Positions 27,563 through 36,718 of a stretch of DNA of 64,000 nt are shown in pieces; position 1 is the stretch's first letter, and every line of letters starts with the position of its first letter. A model generated the notes under the pieces. The model had not been told where the DNA came from. It worked only from the letters and a program-made list of their open reading frames with translations, and did no database searches. The DNA is from Methylovulum psychrotolerans (GTDB taxonomy: Bacteria > Pseudomonadota > Gammaproteobacteria > Methylococcales > Methylomonadaceae). Position numbers and translations under genes: made by a program. The stretch covers positions 107,878 through 171,877 of the forward strand of contig NZ_PGFZ01000003.1 in the NCBI RefSeq assembly GCF_002923755.1. Reading direction: 5' to 3'.

Positions 27563-28608
27563 TGACTACTTATTTTTCCGTATTGCGCCGCAGTCTTCTA
27601 CTGGTGTCGGCCACCGCTTGGCTGAGCGCCTGCACCCATACCACCAGACCTACAGTGCCGATGGCGGCTTTTGTCGATAATATGGTCGCCGTCCACCATT
27701 TTGATGCCGTTGAACTGAAGGCCTTAATGGCTTCGGCGGTGATTAATGACGATATTCTGGCAAAAATCGCCAAACCTGCCGAAGCCAAGCCGTGGTATCA
27801 GTACCGGAAGTTGTTCCTGACCGATAAGCGTGTTGCCGGGGGGGTAAAGTTTTGGGCTGACAACGCCGAAGCCCTCGCGGAAGCCGAACGCCGCTATGGC
27901 GTACCGGCACAGATTATCGTCGCCATTATCGGTGTGGAGACCAGTTATGGGCAAAATACCGGCCATTATCGGGTGCTGGATGCCTTGGCAACCTTGGGCT
28001 TTGCTTACCCCCGCCGGAGCAATTTTTTCTTAGGCGAGTTGGAGCAGTTTTTATTGCTGTGCCGCGAGGAACATATTGACCCCCGCCAACCGTTAGGCTC
28101 GTATGCTGGGGCGATGGGTATGCCGCAGTTTATGCCCAGCAGTTTTCGCCGCTATGCCGCTGATTTTAATAACAATGGTCGCCGCGACATTTGGCATGAC
28201 CCCGCCGATGTGATTGCCAGTGTCGGGACTTATTTTAGCCGCTTCCACTGGCGTAGCGGACAGCCTATCGCCAGCCCTGTGCAGGCGGTCGGCGAGCAAT
28301 ATAAATCGATTCTTAATGATAACCTTAAGCCGGATTTAAGACTCGCTGGGTTAGAATCACTCAACTTGAAAATATCGCAGCCTTTGGTTTTGACCGAAAA
28401 AGTCAAAATTCTTGAACTAAATCAAGAGCAAGGTGTGGAATTATGGGCGGTTACCGACAATTTTTATTGTCTGACCCGTTATAACCATAGCGCCTTATAT
28501 GCCATGGCTGTGTATCAACTCAGTGAATTTATCTTAAATCAAAGGGGACAGACCCATGAACAAACTCATAACAGCAATGCTCTATCTGGTGGTATGCAGT
28601 TTTTTTAG
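27562..28608 (+). CDS. mltB: membrane-bound lytic murein transglycosylase B
   Basis: 348-residue lipoprotein (lipobox LSAC at about residues 21-24) that cleaves peptidoglycan glycan strands. The catalytic Glu lies in AIIGVETSYGQNTGHYRVLD; ALATLGFAYPRRSNFF, GSYAGAMGMPQFMPSSFRRY and the calcium-loop-like DFNNNGRRDIW are typical of the Slt35/MltB family. The 3' end runs 53 bp into rlpA. Confidence 0.95.
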   Translation: MTTYFSVLRRSLLLVSATAWLSACTHTTRPTVPMAAFVDNMVAVHHFDAVELKALMASAVINDDILAKIAKPAEAKPWYQYRKLFLTDKRVAGGVKFWADNAEALAEAERRYGVPAQIIVAIIGVETSYGQNTGHYRVLDALATLGFAYPRRSNFFLGELEQFLLLCREEHIDPRQPLGSYAGAMGMPQFMPSSFRRYAADFNNNGRRDIWHDPADVIASVGTYFSRFHWRSGQPIASPVQAVGEQYKSILNDNLKPDLRLAGLESLNLKISQPLVLTEKVKILELNQEQGVELWAVTDNFYCLTRYNHSALYAMAVYQLSEFILNQRGQTHEQTHNSNALSGGMQFF

Positions 28609-29014
28609 CAATCCGATTTCAACAGCGGCGGCGGCCAAGCACAGCGGTAGGCATCATCAGCACCACACCGCCAGACACCATCACCACTACCGTCACCATC
28701 ATTCAGGCTCGCGTAACGGTGGCAATGAAGGCATCGCCTCTTGGTACGGCAACCAATTCCAAGGCCACGTTACCGCCAGTGGCGAACGCTACGACATGAA
28801 CGAGCTGACCGCCGCCCATAATTCGCTACCGCTGTCCTCTTATGTCCAAGTCACCAATATGCACAATCAACGGACAGTCGTGGTACGCATTAATGACCGT
28901 GGCCCGTACACCGGCAACCGCGTGATGGATTTGTCTTATGCTGCCGCCAAAGAATTAGGCATCCATAAGTCAGGTACTGCGGCGATCAAAATCACGCCCT
29001 TAGCGATGAATTAA
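28556..29014 (+). CDS. rlpA: RlpA family septal ring lytic transglycosylase, short form
   Basis: 152 residues: signal peptide (TAMLYLVVCSFFSNPISTAA), a His-rich linker (HHQHHTARHHHHYRHHH, residues 34-50), then a double-psi beta-barrel with GIASWYGNQFQGHVTASGER, MNELTAAHNSLPLSSYVQV and VRINDRGPYTGNRVMDLS. It lacks the C-terminal SPOR domain of E. coli RlpA, so septal targeting would need another route. Its start lies inside mltB; an AAAGGGGAC ribosome-binding site precedes it. Confidence 0.92.
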   Translation: MNKLITAMLYLVVCSFFSNPISTAAAAKHSGRHHQHHTARHHHHYRHHHSGSRNGGNEGIASWYGNQFQGHVTASGERYDMNELTAAHNSLPLSSYVQVTNMHNQRTVVVRINDRGPYTGNRVMDLSYAAAKELGIHKSGTAAIKITPLAMN

Positions 29015-29198
29015 GCTTTTTTAAGTCTGCCTCCCCCCGTTACCGCCCCTGTTGTCCTTGCCGTACAGCAAGGCGCGTAACTTTGCTGCGTTTTAACCCG
29101 CCGTCATCCGCCAAAATTGCTACTGAAACCCAACAAATAGGCTGCGCCATGATACAATAAGGGCTGTTTTATTCCGTCCTATCCCCCGCAGAGCAGCA

Positions 29199-30371
29199 AT
29201 GATGCCATTCAAAAAATTTACTTTGTTCTTATTTCTGGGTTTCCAATTCTCGCTCTTGCCCGCTAATGCCGCCGAGCCTGATATGGCTATCCCGCCGCCA
29301 CCGACAATCGCCGCAACCGCCTATATTTTAAAGGATGCTAATACGGGTAAGATTTTGGCGGAAAACAATGCCGACGCAAAGCTCGCACCCGCCAGCTTGA
29401 CTAAAATTATGACCGTGTATGTGGTCTTTAACGAAATCAAAAAAGGCACCTTACACCTTGACGATCTGGTCACGGTCAGCGCCAAAGCGCGGGCGGCTTC
29501 CGGTTCGCGGATGTTTATCGAGGTGAATGAGCGGGTTAAAATCGAAGACTTGCTCAAAGGGGTGATTATCCAATCGGGTAACGATGCCAGTGTCGCCTTG
29601 GCCGAGCATGTTGCAGGCAGTGAAGAGACCTTTGCGGAAATGATGAACCAACAGGCAGCACGCTTGGGCATGAACAATAGCCACTTTAAAAACAGTGACG
29701 GCTTGCCGATTGCCGACCATTACACTTCCGCCCGTGATTTAGCGATCCTGACTTCGGCGCTCATTAAAGAGTTTCCTGAATACTATCCGTGGTTTTCGCA
29801 AAAAGAATTCACTTACAACAATATTACCCAGCATAACCGCAACCAATTATTGTCGCGTGACGAATCGGTGGACGGTGTTAAAACTGGCTTCACCGACGAG
29901 GCAGGTTACTGTTTGGTCGCTTCCGCCCTGCGGGAGAATATGCGCCTGATCTCCATTGTGATGGGGACGAAAAGCAGTAAGGCCCGCGCCAATGAAAACC
30001 AAAGCCTGCTCAATTACGGTTTCCGCTTCTACGAATCGCACCGCCTCTATCAGGGCAAAACATCTTTAAGCGAAGCGCGGCTGTGGAAAGGTGCGGAGCA
30101 AACACTGCCCTTAGGCTTGCCGGAAGATTTGTACGTTACGATCCCGCGCCGCCATTACAACGATTTGAAAGCGGTCGTTACCGTCGATAAAAAGATCACC
30201 GCGCCGGTTACCGAGGGCGAAAAACACGGTACGGTCAATGTCACCTTAAAAGGCGAACCGCTCATCAGCAAAGACTTGGTGGCGTTAAAAACCATCGATT
30301 CCGGCAATATTTTTCGCCGTCTTTACGATGGGGCGCTGATGTCCTTCGAGAAATCTGACGATGGCAAGTAA
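29199..30371 (+). CDS. dacA: D-alanyl-D-alanine carboxypeptidase (PBP5/6 type)
   Basis: 390 residues, exported. Trims the terminal D-Ala of peptidoglycan stem peptides. All three serine penicillin-binding motifs are present: SLTK (in PASLTKIMTVYVV), SGN (in QSGNDASVALAEHV) and KTG (in GVKTGFTDEAGYC). The signal peptide runs to about ANAAEP. C-terminal PBP5 domain and an amphipathic tail complete the usual length. It overlaps dat by 11 bp. Confidence 0.95.
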   Translation: MMPFKKFTLFLFLGFQFSLLPANAAEPDMAIPPPPTIAATAYILKDANTGKILAENNADAKLAPASLTKIMTVYVVFNEIKKGTLHLDDLVTVSAKARAASGSRMFIEVNERVKIEDLLKGVIIQSGNDASVALAEHVAGSEETFAEMMNQQAARLGMNNSHFKNSDGLPIADHYTSARDLAILTSALIKEFPEYYPWFSQKEFTYNNITQHNRNQLLSRDESVDGVKTGFTDEAGYCLVASALRENMRLISIVMGTKSSKARANENQSLLNYGFRFYESHRLYQGKTSLSEARLWKGAEQTLPLGLPEDLYVTIPRRHYNDLKAVVTVDKKITAPVTEGEKHGTVNVTLKGEPLISKDLVALKTIDSGNIFRRLYDGALMSFEKSDDGK

Positions 30372-31203
30372 GGCCGTCTATTTAAACGGTAGCTACCTGC
30401 CTTTACAGGAAGCCAAAGTCTCGGTATTAGACCGGGGTTTTCTGTTTGGCGATGGCGTGTATGAAGTGATCCCGGTGTATTATGGCAAGCCGTTCCGTCT
30501 TGACAGCCATTTGCAGCGCTTGGATAACAGCCTCGCGGCTATACGCCTGCCAAATCCGCACAGCCGCAGCGAATGGCGGGACATTTTCGCACCGCTGGTG
30601 GCGGCGGATAAAAACCAATACCTGTATCTGCAAATCACCCGTGGGGCAGCCGAGAAACGCGACCATGCTTTTCCTGAAAATACTGCGCCCACCGTCTTTG
30701 CGATGTGTGCCGACATTGTGCCGTTTGCGGGTACGCAGGACGGCATCGCCGCCGTCACTATGGACGACAGCCGTTGGCGGCTGTGCCATGCCAAGACCAT
30801 CACCTTATTGGCCAATATATTGCACCGCCAAGCGGCGGTAGACCAGGGCGGCGGCGAAGCCATCCTGATTAAGGACGGAAACGTCACCGAAGGGGCCGCC
30901 AGTAATGTCTTTGCCGTACTTGACGGTGTGCTGGTCACCCCTGGGCCAAGCCCTGCGCTATTGTCCGGCATTACGCGTGAGGTGATTTTGGAGTTGGCCC
31001 AGAAAAATGCTATCCCTTGCCGTGAAAGCGCGATCAGTGCCGCAGAATTGAACTCTGCCAGCGAGATTTGGGTCACTAGCTCAATCCGTGAGCTTATTGC
31101 GGTGGTCGAATTAGACGGTGCGGTGGTGGGCGACGGAAAACCGGGGCCACTCTGGCAAACGCTAAATAGCCTTTTTCAAGCTTATAAACAATCCCTATCA
31201 TGA
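30361..31203 (+). CDS. dat: D-amino acid aminotransferase (fold-type IV PLP enzyme)
   Basis: 280 residues; interconverts D-alanine and D-glutamate with 2-oxo acids for peptidoglycan. Features: DRGFLFGDGVYEVIPVYYG, the PLP lysine in CHAKTITLLANILHRQ, the phosphate-contact block EGAASNVFAVLDGVLVTP, and SGITREVILELA. Branched-chain aminotransferase or aminodeoxychorismate lyase are alternatives, but the sequence and the dacA context favour the D-amino acid enzyme. Coupled to dacA (11-bp overlap) and to the YbeD gene (ATGA). Confidence 0.9.
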   Translation: MASKAVYLNGSYLPLQEAKVSVLDRGFLFGDGVYEVIPVYYGKPFRLDSHLQRLDNSLAAIRLPNPHSRSEWRDIFAPLVAADKNQYLYLQITRGAAEKRDHAFPENTAPTVFAMCADIVPFAGTQDGIAAVTMDDSRWRLCHAKTITLLANILHRQAAVDQGGGEAILIKDGNVTEGAASNVFAVLDGVLVTPGPSPALLSGITREVILELAQKNAIPCRESAISAAELNSASEIWVTSSIRELIAVVELDGAVVGDGKPGPLWQTLNSLFQAYKQSLS

Positions 31204-31463
31204 GTGAAGACACCTTATTTGAATTTCCCTGCGCGTTCCCTATCAAGGCAATGGGCAAAAACGATGTGGAACTGGATGTGCTGATTATTGAAATCATCAG
31301 CCGCCACGCCCCCGACATCAGTCCCGCCGACCTGAAAGCACGGCCCAGTAAAGACGGCAATTTTTTGGCCATCACCGCCACCATCCAAGCCCACAGCAAA
31401 CAGCAACTGGATGCCATTTACCAGGATCTGACTGACCATCCGCTGATTTTATTTGCTTTGTAG
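31200..31463 (+). CDS. ybeD: YbeD/DUF493 family protein
   Basis: 87 residues with the family pattern FPCAFPIKAMGKN at the N-terminus and ITATIQAHSKQQLDAIYQDL to HPLILFAL at the end; ACT-like fold, function uncertain. Last gene of the rodA operon. In E. coli lipB and lipA follow, but here they do not. Confidence 0.92.
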   Translation: MSEDTLFEFPCAFPIKAMGKNDVELDVLIIEIISRHAPDISPADLKARPSKDGNFLAITATIQAHSKQQLDAIYQDLTDHPLILFAL

Positions 31464-31483
31464 CCGATTAGCGCTAGCCTAAA

Positions 31484-31504
31484 CCGCCCGTGGTGCACGG
31501 GCGG
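31484..31504 (+). terminator. probable terminator of the rodA-ybeD operon
   Basis: Perfect 9-bp stem CCGCCCGTG / CACGGGCGG with a 3-base loop, 21 bp past the ybeD stop, followed by a T-containing stretch. It lies between convergent ybeD and purC and could serve both. Confidence 0.75.
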
Positions 31505-31544
31505 GATTTATGCTTTTGTCATTTGCGTACAACGGACTCTGGCC

Positions 31545-32438
31545 TTAAGCCTCGGTCAGTCTGCTTGCCGCCTCACGGTATTTCGCCGCGCAAAATTCCG
31601 CGACATCGGCGGGCAGGGCGGGGGCCGGGTAGGTTTTATCCCAATCTAAAGTTTCCAGATAATCGCGGACATATTGCTTGTCGAAACTGGGCGGGCTAAT
31701 GCCGACCTGATACTGATCTGCTGGCCAAAACCGTGATGAATCGGGGGTCAGGGCTTCGTCGATCCAATACAATGTCCCTTGTTCATCGACACCAAATTCA
31801 AACTTCGTATCGGCAATGATTATGCCCCGTTCTTGGGCATAAGCGGCGGCAGTTTTATAGAGTTGCAAGCTGGCGGCGCGTACTTGCTCGGCCAAGTCTT
31901 CGCCGATGAGGGCGACGGTCGCGGCAAAATCGACATTTTCATCATGTTGGTCGACACCCGCTTTGGTTGACGGCGTGTAAATCGGCTCCGGCAGGATTTG
32001 CGCCTGTTGCAGGCCAGCGGGCAAGGTAATGCCGCATACGGCTCCGGTTTTTTGGTAATCTTTCCAGCCGGAACCGATCAGGTAGCCGCGCACAATCGCT
32101 TCTACGGGCAAAGGGCGCAGTTTTTTCACGACAATGGCGCGGCCTTCAATCTGTGCCCGTTCTTCTGCATCCGAAACCACTTGCGCTAAGGGAATGTCGG
32201 TCAGATGGTTAGGGATAATGTCGCGCATTTTGTTAAACCAAAAGTTCGACACCTGCGTTAAAACCCGGCCTTTACCAGGAATAGGGTCTGGCAAAATGAC
32301 ATCAAACGCCGACAGGCGGTCAGTGGTGACGATCAGCAAGGTATGCGCGTCAATATCGTACATATCCCGCACTTTGCCGCGGGCAAGCAGCGGCAAGGAA
32401 GTCAGGGCGGATTGGTGCAGGGCGTGTGGTGCGGTCAT
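31545..32438 (-). CDS. purC: phosphoribosylaminoimidazole-succinocarboxamide synthase
   Basis: SAICAR synthetase of purine biosynthesis, 297 residues. Recognised by [39 protein letters not shown], the [20 protein letters not shown] block, [20 protein letters not shown] and [10 protein letters not shown]. The long form resembles the plant/yeast-like class rather than the short E. coli type. Start at 32438; open codons upstream do not resemble the protein. Confidence 0.95.
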   Translation of the reverse strand: MTAPHALHQSALTSLPLLARGKVRDMYDIDAHTLLIVTTDRLSAFDVILPDPIPGKGRVLTQVSNFWFNKMRDIIPNHLTDIPLAQVVSDAEERAQIEGRAIVVKKLRPLPVEAIVRGYLIGSGWKDYQKTGAVCGITLPAGLQQAQILPEPIYTPSTKAGVDQHDENVDFAATVALIGEDLAEQVRAASLQLYKTAAAYAQERGIIIADTKFEFGVDEQGTLYWIDEALTPDSSRFWPADQYQVGISPPSFDKQYVRDYLETLDWDKTYPAPALPADVAEFCAAKYREAASRLTEA

Positions 32439-32484
32439 AAAGTCTCTTATCGTGTACAAAGGGTAGTTTAAAAGGGCAATAACA

Positions 32485-33621
32485 TCAGAACGTCTTAAAG
32501 ACACCGCTATCGTCGTCGGTATCCGACAACGCCATCCCGGCATTAAACGCCCCGTTCGTTTCCGCGCCCAGCTTAATCATCAGGCGGACTTCGTTTCTGG
32601 AATCGGCCGAATTCAAGGCATCTTCATAACTGATTTTGCCGTCGGCATATAAGTCATACAAGGCTTGGTCAAAGGTTTGCATTCCTTGCTCGCGTGAGTC
32701 TTTCATCAGCTCCTTCAGCTTATGGATTTCGCCCTTACGGATATAATCTTTCGCCAGTGGCGTGTTAATCAGCACTTCCACGGCGGGATAACGGCCTTTA
32801 CCGTCAGAACGCTTAATCAACTGTTGCGCCACCACACCGCGCAAGTTCATCGACAAGTCCATCAGCACCTGGCCGTGCATTTCTTCGGGGAAAAAATGCA
32901 GGATACGGTCTAAAGCTTGGTTAGCATTGTTGGCGTGTAAGGTCGTCAAGCATAAATGGCCAGTTTCGGCAAAGGTGAGGGCATTCTGCATGGTTTCGCG
33001 CGTCCGCACCTCACCGATCAGAATCACATCCGGGGCTTGCCGTAGGGTATTTTTTAGCGCCACTTCATAAGATTCGGTATCGATGCCGATTTCCCGTTGG
33101 GTGACGATACAGCCTAAGTGCTGGTGCTGGAACTCTATCGGGTCTTCAATGGTGATGATATGGCCGCTGCTGTTTTGGTTGCGGTGTTTGATCAGTGCCG
33201 CTAAAGAGGTTGACTTACCTGTGCCGGTCGCACCGACAAACACCAGTAAGCCGCGCTTTTCCATAATCAGGTCTTTTAGGATAGGCGGCAAATACAGGCT
33301 GTCGGCATCGGGAATATCGTGCTCGATGCGCCGCAACACCATGCCCGCCGAAGTCCGCTGGGTAAAGGCACTGACCCGAAACCGTCCTAAGCCGGGCACA
33401 CCGATGGCAAACTGGCACTCTAAGGTCTGCAAAAACTCATCTTTATGGCGTTGGTCCATAATGCTCAGGACAATAGCCATTGACTGTTCAGAGGTCAGCG
33501 TAGTTTTCGACACCTCAACTAATTTGCCGTCAATTTTCATGCTCGGCGCCCGCCCGGCGGTGATAAACAAATCCGAGGCTTTCTTTTGCACCATCAACGC
33601 CAGCAACGCGTTAAAATCCAT
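32485..33621 (-). CDS. pilU: type IV pilus retraction ATPase PilU
   Basis: 378-residue accessory retraction motor. N-terminus [20 protein letters not shown], Walker [17 protein letters not shown], Asp box and Walker B ([20 protein letters not shown]), His box ([20 protein letters not shown]). The C-terminus has the extended PilU tail ([13 protein letters not shown]). The start at 33621 is preferred; codons upstream overlap the intergenic pilT-pilU gap. Probably cotranscribed with pilT, 10 bp away. Confidence 0.95.
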   Translation of the reverse strand: MDFNALLALMVQKKASDLFITAGRAPSMKIDGKLVEVSKTTLTSEQSMAIVLSIMDQRHKDEFLQTLECQFAIGVPGLGRFRVSAFTQRTSAGMVLRRIEHDIPDADSLYLPPILKDLIMEKRGLLVFVGATGTGKSTSLAALIKHRNQNSSGHIITIEDPIEFQHQHLGCIVTQREIGIDTESYEVALKNTLRQAPDVILIGEVRTRETMQNALTFAETGHLCLTTLHANNANQALDRILHFFPEEMHGQVLMDLSMNLRGVVAQQLIKRSDGKGRYPAVEVLINTPLAKDYIRKGEIHKLKELMKDSREQGMQTFDQALYDLYADGKISYEDALNSADSRNEVRLMIKLGAETNGAFNAGMALSDTDDDSGVFKTF

Positions 33622-33631
33622 AACTACAACC

Positions 33632-34669
33632 TCACAAGAACATGTCTTTATTAACCGCTTTGACCATCGCCGTCTTCGCCGCAACTTGCCCTTTGTCGAC
33701 CAGTTCGCGTAAATTTTGGTCTAGCGTCTGCATACCGTCTTTGCGCCCGGTTTGAATCGCCGAATACATTTGGGCAACTTTCGCTTCGCGGATCAAGTTT
33801 CTGATGGCTGGCGTACCGACCATGATTTCGTGCGCCGCGATCCGCCCGCCGCCATTTTTCTTCATTAAAGTCTGGGAAATGACCGCTTGCAACGATTCCG
33901 ACAACATGGCGCGGATCATATCTTTTTCAGCCGCCGGAAACACGTCGATAATCCGGTCGATGGTCTTTGCCGCCGAGGTGGTGTGCAGGGTACCGAACAC
34001 TAAGTGGCCCGTTTCGGCGGCGGTCAACGCCAACCGGATGGTTTCCAAGTCGCGCATTTCACCGACCAGGATAATGTCGGGGTCTTCGCGTAAGGCTGAG
34101 CGTAAGGCCTCGTTAAAGCCATGCGTGTCGCGGTGGACTTCGCGTTGGTTAATCAGGCATTTTTGGCTTTCGTGGACAAACTCGATAGGGTCTTCAACGG
34201 TCAGGATATGTGCGTAATCATTGTTATTGATGTGGTTAATCATCGCCGCCAGTGTGGTCGATTTGCCCGAACCTGTAGGCCCTGTCACCAGAATGAGGCC
34301 GCGCGGGCGTTTACATAATTCCTCAAAAAACTTCGGTGCGTTTAAATCTTCAAGGCTCAAAACTTTGGAGGGAATGGTTCGGAACACCCCACCCGCCCCA
34401 CGGTTTTGGTTGAAGGCGTTAACCCGGAACCGCGCAATGCCCGGCAACTCAAACGAAAAGTCGGTTTCTAAAAATTCTTCGTAATCGCGCCGCTGCTTGT
34501 CGTTCATGATGTCATAAATCAACGCATGGACTTCTTTATGGTCTAAAGCCGGAATATTGATGCGGCGAATATCGCCATCCACCCGAATCATCGGTGGCAA
34601 GCCCGCCGACAAATGTAAGTCCGATGCCTTGTTTTTAACCGAGAACGCCAATAATTCGCTAATATCCAT
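33632..34669 (-). CDS. pilT: type IV pilus retraction ATPase PilT
   Basis: 345-residue hexameric motor that depolymerises type IV pili for twitching and DNA uptake. Walker A VTGPTGSGKSTTLAAMI, Walker B IILVGEMRDLETIRLALTAA, His box GHLVFGTLHTTSAAKTIDRI and the C-terminal AIRNLIREAKVAQMY signature required for retraction. Divergent from yggS, a common arrangement in gammaproteobacteria. Confidence 0.97.
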   Translation of the reverse strand: MDISELLAFSVKNKASDLHLSAGLPPMIRVDGDIRRINIPALDHKEVHALIYDIMNDKQRRDYEEFLETDFSFELPGIARFRVNAFNQNRGAGGVFRTIPSKVLSLEDLNAPKFFEELCKRPRGLILVTGPTGSGKSTTLAAMINHINNNDYAHILTVEDPIEFVHESQKCLINQREVHRDTHGFNEALRSALREDPDIILVGEMRDLETIRLALTAAETGHLVFGTLHTTSAAKTIDRIIDVFPAAEKDMIRAMLSESLQAVISQTLMKKNGGGRIAAHEIMVGTPAIRNLIREAKVAQMYSAIQTGRKDGMQTLDQNLRELVDKGQVAAKTAMVKAVNKDMFL

Positions 34670-34880
34670 AAGTTCCTCTTGCCAAGTGAAGTAAAAATAG
34701 TGTTACTTTATACCATATATAACTTGTATAGGAATGGGCGCACCATAATTTTGCCAAAGCCGCCCAGACCGTACGGTTTTCTTGTCCGGCAACCGACAGG
34801 AAAATGGACAAGCCCTTAAACCCCGGAGCCGTTTCCCGCCTAGCGGATAAGGCTACCTCAACCTCTATGATTCAGCAACC

Positions 34881-35558
34881 ATGATAGCTCAGCACTTAGC
34901 AAACCTACACCGCCAAATCCGCCTAGCGGAAGACGCTTATGGCCGCCGCTCGAACACCGTGGCCTTATTGGCGGTCAGCAAAACCCAACCCGCCGCCGCT
35001 CTTGCCGCCGCTTATCAGGCCGGACAACGGCATTTTGGCGAAAATTATGTCCAAGAAGCCTTGGCTAAGCAACAGCAGTTAGGGGCTTTTGACATGACTT
35101 GGCATTTCATCGGCCCCATCCAAACCAATAAAACTAAATTGATTGCCCGCCACTTTGCTTGGGTACATAGCGTCGACAGCCTAAAAATCGCCCGGCGGCT
35201 CAGTGAGCAACGCCCAGCCACCCTGCCGCCGTTGAATATTTGCTTGCAAGTGAATATCAGCACCGAAGACAGCAAATCGGGCTTAAGCTTATCTGAACTC
35301 TCTGACGTATATCAGCAAATTGCCCAATTGCCTAATCTAAAGGTACGCGGGGTTATGGCCATCCCTGCGCCGGAAACGGATTTTGCCAAACAACGCTTGC
35401 CTTACCACACCTTAATGCAGGCGGTTATGGCGCTTAAGGCAGCGGATTTTGATACGTTTTCGTTTGGCATGAGCGGCGATGTAGAGGCGGCGATTGCCGA
35501 AGGGGCGACGGTGGTAAGGATAGGGACGGCATTATTTGGGGCTAGGGCTTATCCGTAG
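34881..35558 (+). CDS. yggS: YggS family PLP-binding protein
   Basis: 225-residue PLP homeostasis protein with an alanine-racemase N-terminal-like barrel. PLP lysine in ALLAVSKTQPAAALAAAYQAG; other family blocks: RHFGENYVQEAL, WHFIGPIQTNKTKL, QVNISTEDSKSGL, FSFGMSGDVEAAIAEG and VRIGTALFGAR. Binds PLP without known catalysis. The 34670-34880 gap holds divergent promoters, not resolved. Confidence 0.95.
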   Translation: MIAQHLANLHRQIRLAEDAYGRRSNTVALLAVSKTQPAAALAAAYQAGQRHFGENYVQEALAKQQQLGAFDMTWHFIGPIQTNKTKLIARHFAWVHSVDSLKIARRLSEQRPATLPPLNICLQVNISTEDSKSGLSLSELSDVYQQIAQLPNLKVRGVMAIPAPETDFAKQRLPYHTLMQAVMALKAADFDTFSFGMSGDVEAAIAEGATVVRIGTALFGARAYP

Positions 35559-35569
35559 GGATATTGGCT

Positions 35570-35618
35570 AAAAGCCAGCCCTTTTATGGCAAGCGTGCGC
35601 CAAAGTCGGCTGGCTTTT
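35570..35618. terminator. bidirectional terminator between yggS and the Rpn gene
   Basis: 11-bp perfect stem AAAAGCCAGCC (35570-35580) with GGCTGGCTTTT (35608-35618), T-rich on the + strand side and A-rich on the other, between convergent genes. Confidence 0.75.
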
Positions 35619-35643
35619 GTGGGTTTTGCCGTGTAGCTGGGGC

Positions 35644-36609
35644 TTAATGGCTTTTAAACACGTCATCCAACGTGGTGGCCTCTAGGATATTGTCCGCCCA
35701 TTGCCCCAGTTGCTCCGGTGAAGCCGTCTCAATACGGGCTTGCAGCTCATCCGGCAGCGTCCGAAAACGCCGGAGCAACTGCCTTTTGAGCAAACGGCTT
35801 TCGCCTTGTTGGATGCCTTGCTCGATGCCTTGCTCGATACCTTTCTCAATGCCTTGCTTGAGGCCTTGTTGGATACCGAGTTGAATGCCTTCTTCTTTCC
35901 AGCTGGTCGTCAGTTCCATCGCTTGCTCCTGTTCGGTAGGTAAAAATTCAGTATGGATTAAGTGATCAAAAATTTGCAGCTCTTCCTGTTGCAAGCGCAA
36001 ATAAGTGTCGATAAAGCCCGAAATAAAGCGGCTGCGGGCGGGGTCGAGCTTGAGCGTGACCAGCAGCCGCAAACATTCGGCCTTAACGCGCGGCCTATCT
36101 TTGGATTCTATCGCCATTTTTGCCATCAGGGCACTGGCGACCGGGTTATGGCTACCCAGATAATCCCGCCAGTTCAAACGGTTCAGTTGTACCGTACTGA
36201 AACGGAACGCCAAGACCTCCTTATCAGGGAAACTGACCGTGTAACTGTCCGGTTCCGGTGTGTTCGGCGTGTCGTAGGATAACACGGCGATGGGATACAC
36301 CGGCAAGCCGTGCTTTTCGTGCAGGCGGGCGAAGTATTTGAACATGCGCCGCGCAAACGCGGGCCGACGTTTCGCCTGAGCCTCAATATGCACCAAAAAA
36401 CACGCGGGTTCGCCCTTAAAGCGCACGGTCGCCACCAAGTCCGCCTCATGGCGCTCGCCGCCCTGGATGTCGGTGAATATTTCCTTGTCCAAAAACGCCA
36501 CACTGTCCGGTTCCAGCCAGCCGTGCAACTCCGGTTGGAACAGGGCGATAAAATCCGTAAAGAATATCGTCAGCAGTTCTTTAAACAGGCGGTCGTGGTC
36601 TATGGGCAT
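35644..36609 (-). CDS. Rpn family recombination-promoting nuclease / DUF4351 protein
   Basis: 321 residues. The N-terminal two thirds resemble the PD-(D/E)XK transposase-like family (DHDRLFKELLTIFFTDFIAL; ADLVATVRFKGEPACFLVHI followed by EAQ), where the Asp and Glu-x-Gln are candidates for the active site. Then a run of five QGIxxGIxQG-type short repeats (about residues 245-270), a hallmark of Rpn proteins prone to copy-number change, and a DUF4351-like C-terminus (LLRRFRTLPDELQARIETAS). Likely a nuclease in recombination or phage defence. A decayed paralogue lies at 41048-41549. Confidence 0.82.
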   Translation of the reverse strand: MPIDHDRLFKELLTIFFTDFIALFQPELHGWLEPDSVAFLDKEIFTDIQGGERHEADLVATVRFKGEPACFLVHIEAQAKRRPAFARRMFKYFARLHEKHGLPVYPIAVLSYDTPNTPEPDSYTVSFPDKEVLAFRFSTVQLNRLNWRDYLGSHNPVASALMAKMAIESKDRPRVKAECLRLLVTLKLDPARSRFISGFIDTYLRLQQEELQIFDHLIHTEFLPTEQEQAMELTTSWKEEGIQLGIQQGLKQGIEKGIEQGIEQGIQQGESRLLKRQLLRRFRTLPDELQARIETASPEQLGQWADNILEATTLDDVFKSH

Positions 36610-36718
36610 GGGCGGCCAAGGTGGCTTAGAATGATAGGGTTATTATCTGCGCAATGGCGGCTAAAGTAAAACGCTGACACAGTTGCGCCAGACACTTAAA
36701 GAAGCCGCCTATTAGCCC

